A stretch of DNA of 64,000 nucleotides from Bryopsis sp. KO-2023 (Eukaryota; Chlorophyta; Ulvophyceae; Bryopsidales; Bryopsidaceae): assembly GCA_030272585.1 (NCBI GenBank), contig BSYQ01000011.1, forward strand, positions 4,402,001-4,466,000, in the 5' to 3' direction. Under the pieces are notes generated by a model. It saw nothing but the letters and a program-made list of their open reading frames with translations. It was not told where the DNA came from and ran no database searches. The position numbers and the translations under genes are program-made. Below, one piece after another: positions 60,901-64,000 of the stretch (position 1 is the first letter of the stretch; each line of letters opens with the position of its first letter).

Positions 60901-61812
60901 AGGATCTGCAGCTGGGATCGGCTCCTGGGGAAGTTGTACAGGGGCTGGGGCTGGGGCCGGGGTCGGGGCCGGGATCGGTTCCTGAGGAAGTTGTGGAGGG
61001 GCTGGGGCCGGGATCGGCTCCTGGGGAAGTTGTGCAGGGGCTGGCGCTGGGATTGGCTCCTGCGGGAGTTGAGGAGGCTCAGGCTGACTCGGCTCTGGTG
61101 CGACAACAGGAGCAGGGTTGTTATCGGCATCATCGTCCCAGTTTTCGGAATCTGCCGATTGACGATTCCTCTCTTCCCGTCTTCGCCTGCGACGCTCCCT
61201 GCGCTCGTTGAAATCATTGTCGTCGCCTTGAGACTCATCGTTGAACCCACCACCAGCTCCAGGATCGGGTGTCACAATCGGCTCTTCGGTTGTCTGATCC
61301 TCCGCCTCTGCCTCGGCGTTGGACTGCTCCCTCCTTTCGCGCCTGGACCGGCGATCAAAGCCCCCGAGTCGACTGTCGTCCTCCTGTTCAGCGACATCCT
61401 GCTCATCCTCCTCATCCTCATCCTCATCGTCGCCGCCGCCGTCTCTTTTGTTGCGTTTCTTTTTGTTCTTCTTCTTTCCGAGAAGTTCTCGACCCACCGA
61501 ACGGCGCATCGTCCCGGGAAAGAAATCTTCTGTCAACGCGACATTGCTAGCACTGGATCCTGTTCATAAAATTCACACCAACGCAAAAGCCCGTCAGGAC
61601 ACGACAGGAAAAAGATAACTTGAGTTTTTTCGCCCACGCAACTCTAATGCGGCAACAATCGAAACAGAAACGCCTTGAACGAAAGAGGTTGGAAAGCGAA
61701 TCGCGAAGAAGAGCAGCTTGCACTCTTTCGGACCTTCTTTTGGGTTTCCAGCGACCACCGACAGCGTCAAGAACGCCAAAACCAAGACGAACAGTCCCGT
61801 GCGAGAGATCAT
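57917..61812 (-). CDS. Secreted protein with three tandem CAP/PR-1 domains
   Basis: Eight exons (61812-61734, 61529-60531, 60378-60150, 60042-59630, 59527-59305, 59199-58793, 58591-58369, 58127-57917) join in phase to 927 residues. A signal peptide (MISRTGLFVLVLAFLTLSVV) is followed by a 330-residue low-complexity part: Lys/Arg cluster, acidic run, Arg-rich block, LPQEPIPAPAP repeats, then Asp/Ser/Gly-rich sequence. Three CAP domains follow, joined by Pro-Ser linkers (PSPSPDPSPSP; PPSPSPPPPSP). Each CAP domain is two exons, phase 1 outside and phase 2 inside. The first and third have LHFTQ(I/V)VW; the second reads NPYTQIIW, lacking about nine residues and the conserved His. The first intron (donor GAAG|GTCCGA) is the least certain. 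The ligand or target is unknown. Confidence 0.87.
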
Positions 61813-62532
61813 TGTGCACCACCAAAGTGAGCTCCTGGTTTGATCTGCTTCGCCATCCTTATTTGTAGTTGTGAACGTTGGGCATCAGCCCCCTCGCAAA
61901 GCTCAACAAGAGAACGTCATCTCTAGCATCAGCTGGCTGATTTCGTTCACAAGAGGTGTGAGTTGATGGATCGATGTTACAGCCCAGACCCTGATGCAAG
62001 ATTTCACGAGCGAGTGAAAGCTCATCCACGGCTGATTAGTCCAGTTCGGTCCGCATTTGCCAATCATCGAATTGATGGTGGGGCAGTGGCAGCAGTTGGT
62101 GTGGGCAGCACAGGTTTGGAGTGTTTTGCTGGGGCTACCAGAATGGCGATGATCAAAAGCCAAAAAAGCATCCAGGTATGAGCGATAGTCACCACAAGAC
62201 ACCATGTTTGTCCAGGTACCAGCACAAATTCCATTCAAAACCCCAGACACACACATTCAAAAAGAAGTTATGTAAGAGGATTATGCAAAGAAGTCTGAAA
62301 CCAACGATTTGGTCGCTGGGTTGCTTGACAGGGCAATCCACATTCGAAATCCGACAAAGGCTCAAAACTACAATTTGCTCTCGAAATTTTTCTTGCAGAT
62401 TTCAGCTTCATCCTCTCAGCCTCTTCTTATTTTTCTGCAGGGCATGCAGGGCAGAAGGACATGGCGGTAAAAGATTCTTGATCGGGGATTTCCAGTCCAG
62501 ATCATAGAAAACACACAATGAACGCACTACAA
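61813..62532. promoter_or_regulatory. Intergenic region between TRMO and the triple CAP gene
   Basis: 0.7 kb between minus-strand genes. It contains the TRMO 3' UTR and the triple CAP promoter. No specific element could be recognised. Confidence 0.4.
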
Positions 62533-64000
62533 TCAACCGACCCCACTGCTCAACTCCCCTCCTCCCACCATTACCACATTATCCTCAGTGAATTCATAAC
62601 TAATATCGATACCTTCAAGCACCACATGGTAAATCCGCCTTCTCAGTTCCCCCATGTCTGTCTTGTTTTCGACCACCCCTCTTTGATGCACCGACCTTAT
62701 GTCCCTCCCCAAAACCTCATGCACCAGGCCTAAAAAATCTGACTTGTCCGAGTACAAGCTTTTGGCAGCCACTGCCTGCCAACATTCCTCAATTTCCCTG
62801 TTGGCTCTATCGGGTATTTTAATTTCCCTCACCATCAGGGGTTCCATCGAGTCTTTGGCTATGATATCCACCCATGGTGGAGCCCTGGCGGTGTGAATGC
62901 TGTCGCAAAACGGCACGTAAGGCTTGATGTCCAAGACTGGCGATCCATTAACAATGTCGACCCCACTCAGAATGACCACTCCGTTTTCCACCGATTCGAT
63001 TTTTGCTACGCTCAATCCGATGGGGGCAGGCCGGTGGGGGCTTCTGGTAGCAAACACCCCCATTTTCTTGCCGTTGAGTCGAGGGACGGCGATTTTTGCT
63101 TTGAACCCGCGAGTGTGGGGGTTAGGGTTGACGCTGGCGTCCCGTGCTTGATGCAAATCTGTGTTTTTGTGGAAGATATACAGAACCCAACAATGGGAGT
63201 ACTGTGACAGCCCATCAAGGGCATCTCGTGGGATTCCTGGTGCCAATGTCACCTTGGCCAATGCGCTGGGAACGAGCAGAGGCTGGCGAGGGGTGCCATT
63301 CCTGTAGATCCGTTGCAAAAAATAACTCTACCCAGTCAGACAGTCTGCCATACAGTCTTGGCAAACAGGTCCCTACCTCTAATTGTGGACTGTGCAATTC
63401 TTGCTGCCCTTGGCAGTCTTGCCCCATTTGCACAAAATTTAACTCATACAAAACATTTCAGCATAAAGAAACCCAAATGTGTCTTTTGTGTTTCTTTTCG
63501 ACAACAGCTTTCAGCCGAGGACCTCTTAGATGAGAGTTTTTTGGCTAGTTTCTACCGTTGCGAAAAACAAGACTTCACCACTCCTATAGCATCCACCAGG
63601 AATTTGTCATGAGCTTCACCGGCCTCCACTGCAGACGGGCTGCTGGATTGCCTTAGCCGAATTTCTCGTAAATCTTGCTGGAATGGAAATTTCTCAACAT
63701 TAATATCCAGAAGAGGTCAGAGTACTGATGCACACCTATGGTCCGAATCATTGTGGCATTAGCCATTAGGAAAATTCCGAAAAAGAACTCTAATCTCAAA
63801 AAACTGAATTTGATATGCTTGTGTACCTCTGCTCGAATTCGGCCTCTCCTCTCAGCTTGGTGCTCGTCCTTGCAGATGTCCAGTGCAGCCTAAGAAACAT
63901 TCACGAAACAGTTGGGGGGGGGGGCTTTGTCCAGGCCTGCCCAGGGTGACGTCTGCAATTGGGATGAGCTTGTTTCGCTACCTTCAGTTCCTCAACCTCC
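62533..64000 (-). CDS. TRMO: tRNA (adenine-37-N6)-methyltransferase TRMO, 5' end outside window
   Basis: Four exons are visible: the end of one at 64000-63982, then 63889-63827, 63677-63556 and 63301-62533, joining in phase. The N-terminal part is a charged coiled coil (KDEHQAERRGRIRAE). The TsaA/TrmO domain starts DAIGVVKSCFSQRNGTPRQP, then HCWVLYIFHKN, the signature RSPHRPAPIGLSVAKIE, and LDIKPYVPFCDSI. The C-terminal part (VHEVLGRDIRSVHQRG, YHVVLEGIDISYEF) is also typical. TrmO uses S-adenosylmethionine to methylate t6A at position 37 of threonine tRNAs. The upstream exons, including the start codon, lie beyond 64000. Confidence 0.92.

Noticed and set aside
63100..63135. GGGTTAGGGTT telomere-like string
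   Set aside because: It lies within the conserved TRMO coding exon and is explained by its codons.
1..64000. CRISPR array, operons, ribosome binding sites, phage or insertion sequences
   Set aside because: The repeats are coding minisatellites or microsatellites, genes are intron-rich, and no transposase, integrase or reverse transcriptase was seen.

Overview
The window is nuclear DNA of an intron-rich eukaryote, most likely a flagellate green alga. Almost every gene is split by GT-AG introns. The gene set mixes plant-lineage proteins (MSH1 with a C-terminal GIY-YIG domain, a plant-like RPP30, an XEG113-type GT77 glycosyltransferase, proline-rich wall-type proteins, TTTAGGG repeats) with genes kept by ciliated cells and lost from flowering plants (CCDC61/VFL3 of the basal body, a full-length IP3 receptor). 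That combination fits an early-diverging streptophyte such as Mesostigma or a prasinophyte-grade alga. This assignment is inference; no ribosomal or organellar marker is present to prove it.

Layout. 0.2-2.2 kb (-): secreted saposin-like protein, 3' end outside the window. 3.1-6.8 kb (+): CCDC61/VFL3. 8.1-10.8 kb (-): RPP30 of RNase P/MRP. 11.1-16.6 kb (+): MSH1, 221 bp from the RPP30 start codon. 18.4-21.2 kb (-): trypsin-like protease. 21.8-24.5 kb (+): lamin-tail plus fasciclin protein. 26.7-31.8 kb (+): GT77 transferase. 31.9-42.3 kb (+): IP3 receptor. 43.4-48.4 kb (+): polyproline CAP protein. 49.4-51.4 kb (+): Kazal protein. 52.2-55.5 kb (-): second polyproline CAP protein. 57.9-61.8 kb (-): protein with three CAP domains. 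62.5-64 kb (-): tRNA methyltransferase TRMO, 5' end outside the window.

Exon borders were worked out by hand from splice signals, reading phase and family alignment from memory; phases close for nearly every intron. Weak points are MSH1 intron 3, the first and last exons of the GT77 gene, and the small exons 6-8 of the IP3 receptor.

The most distinctive part is 43-62 kb: three secreted CAP (PR-1/SCP) genes with hydroxyproline-type stalks around a Kazal inhibitor gene. All five CAP domains are encoded by the same two-exon cassette with identical intron phases. The window also carries a GT77 enzyme of the type that arabinosylates such stalks in plants, a trypsin-like protease and a fasciclin adhesion protein, so much of it serves the extracellular matrix. 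The remaining genes (RPP30, MSH1, TRMO, CCDC61, IP3 receptor) are housekeeping or cell-biological genes with no evident functional link to each other.
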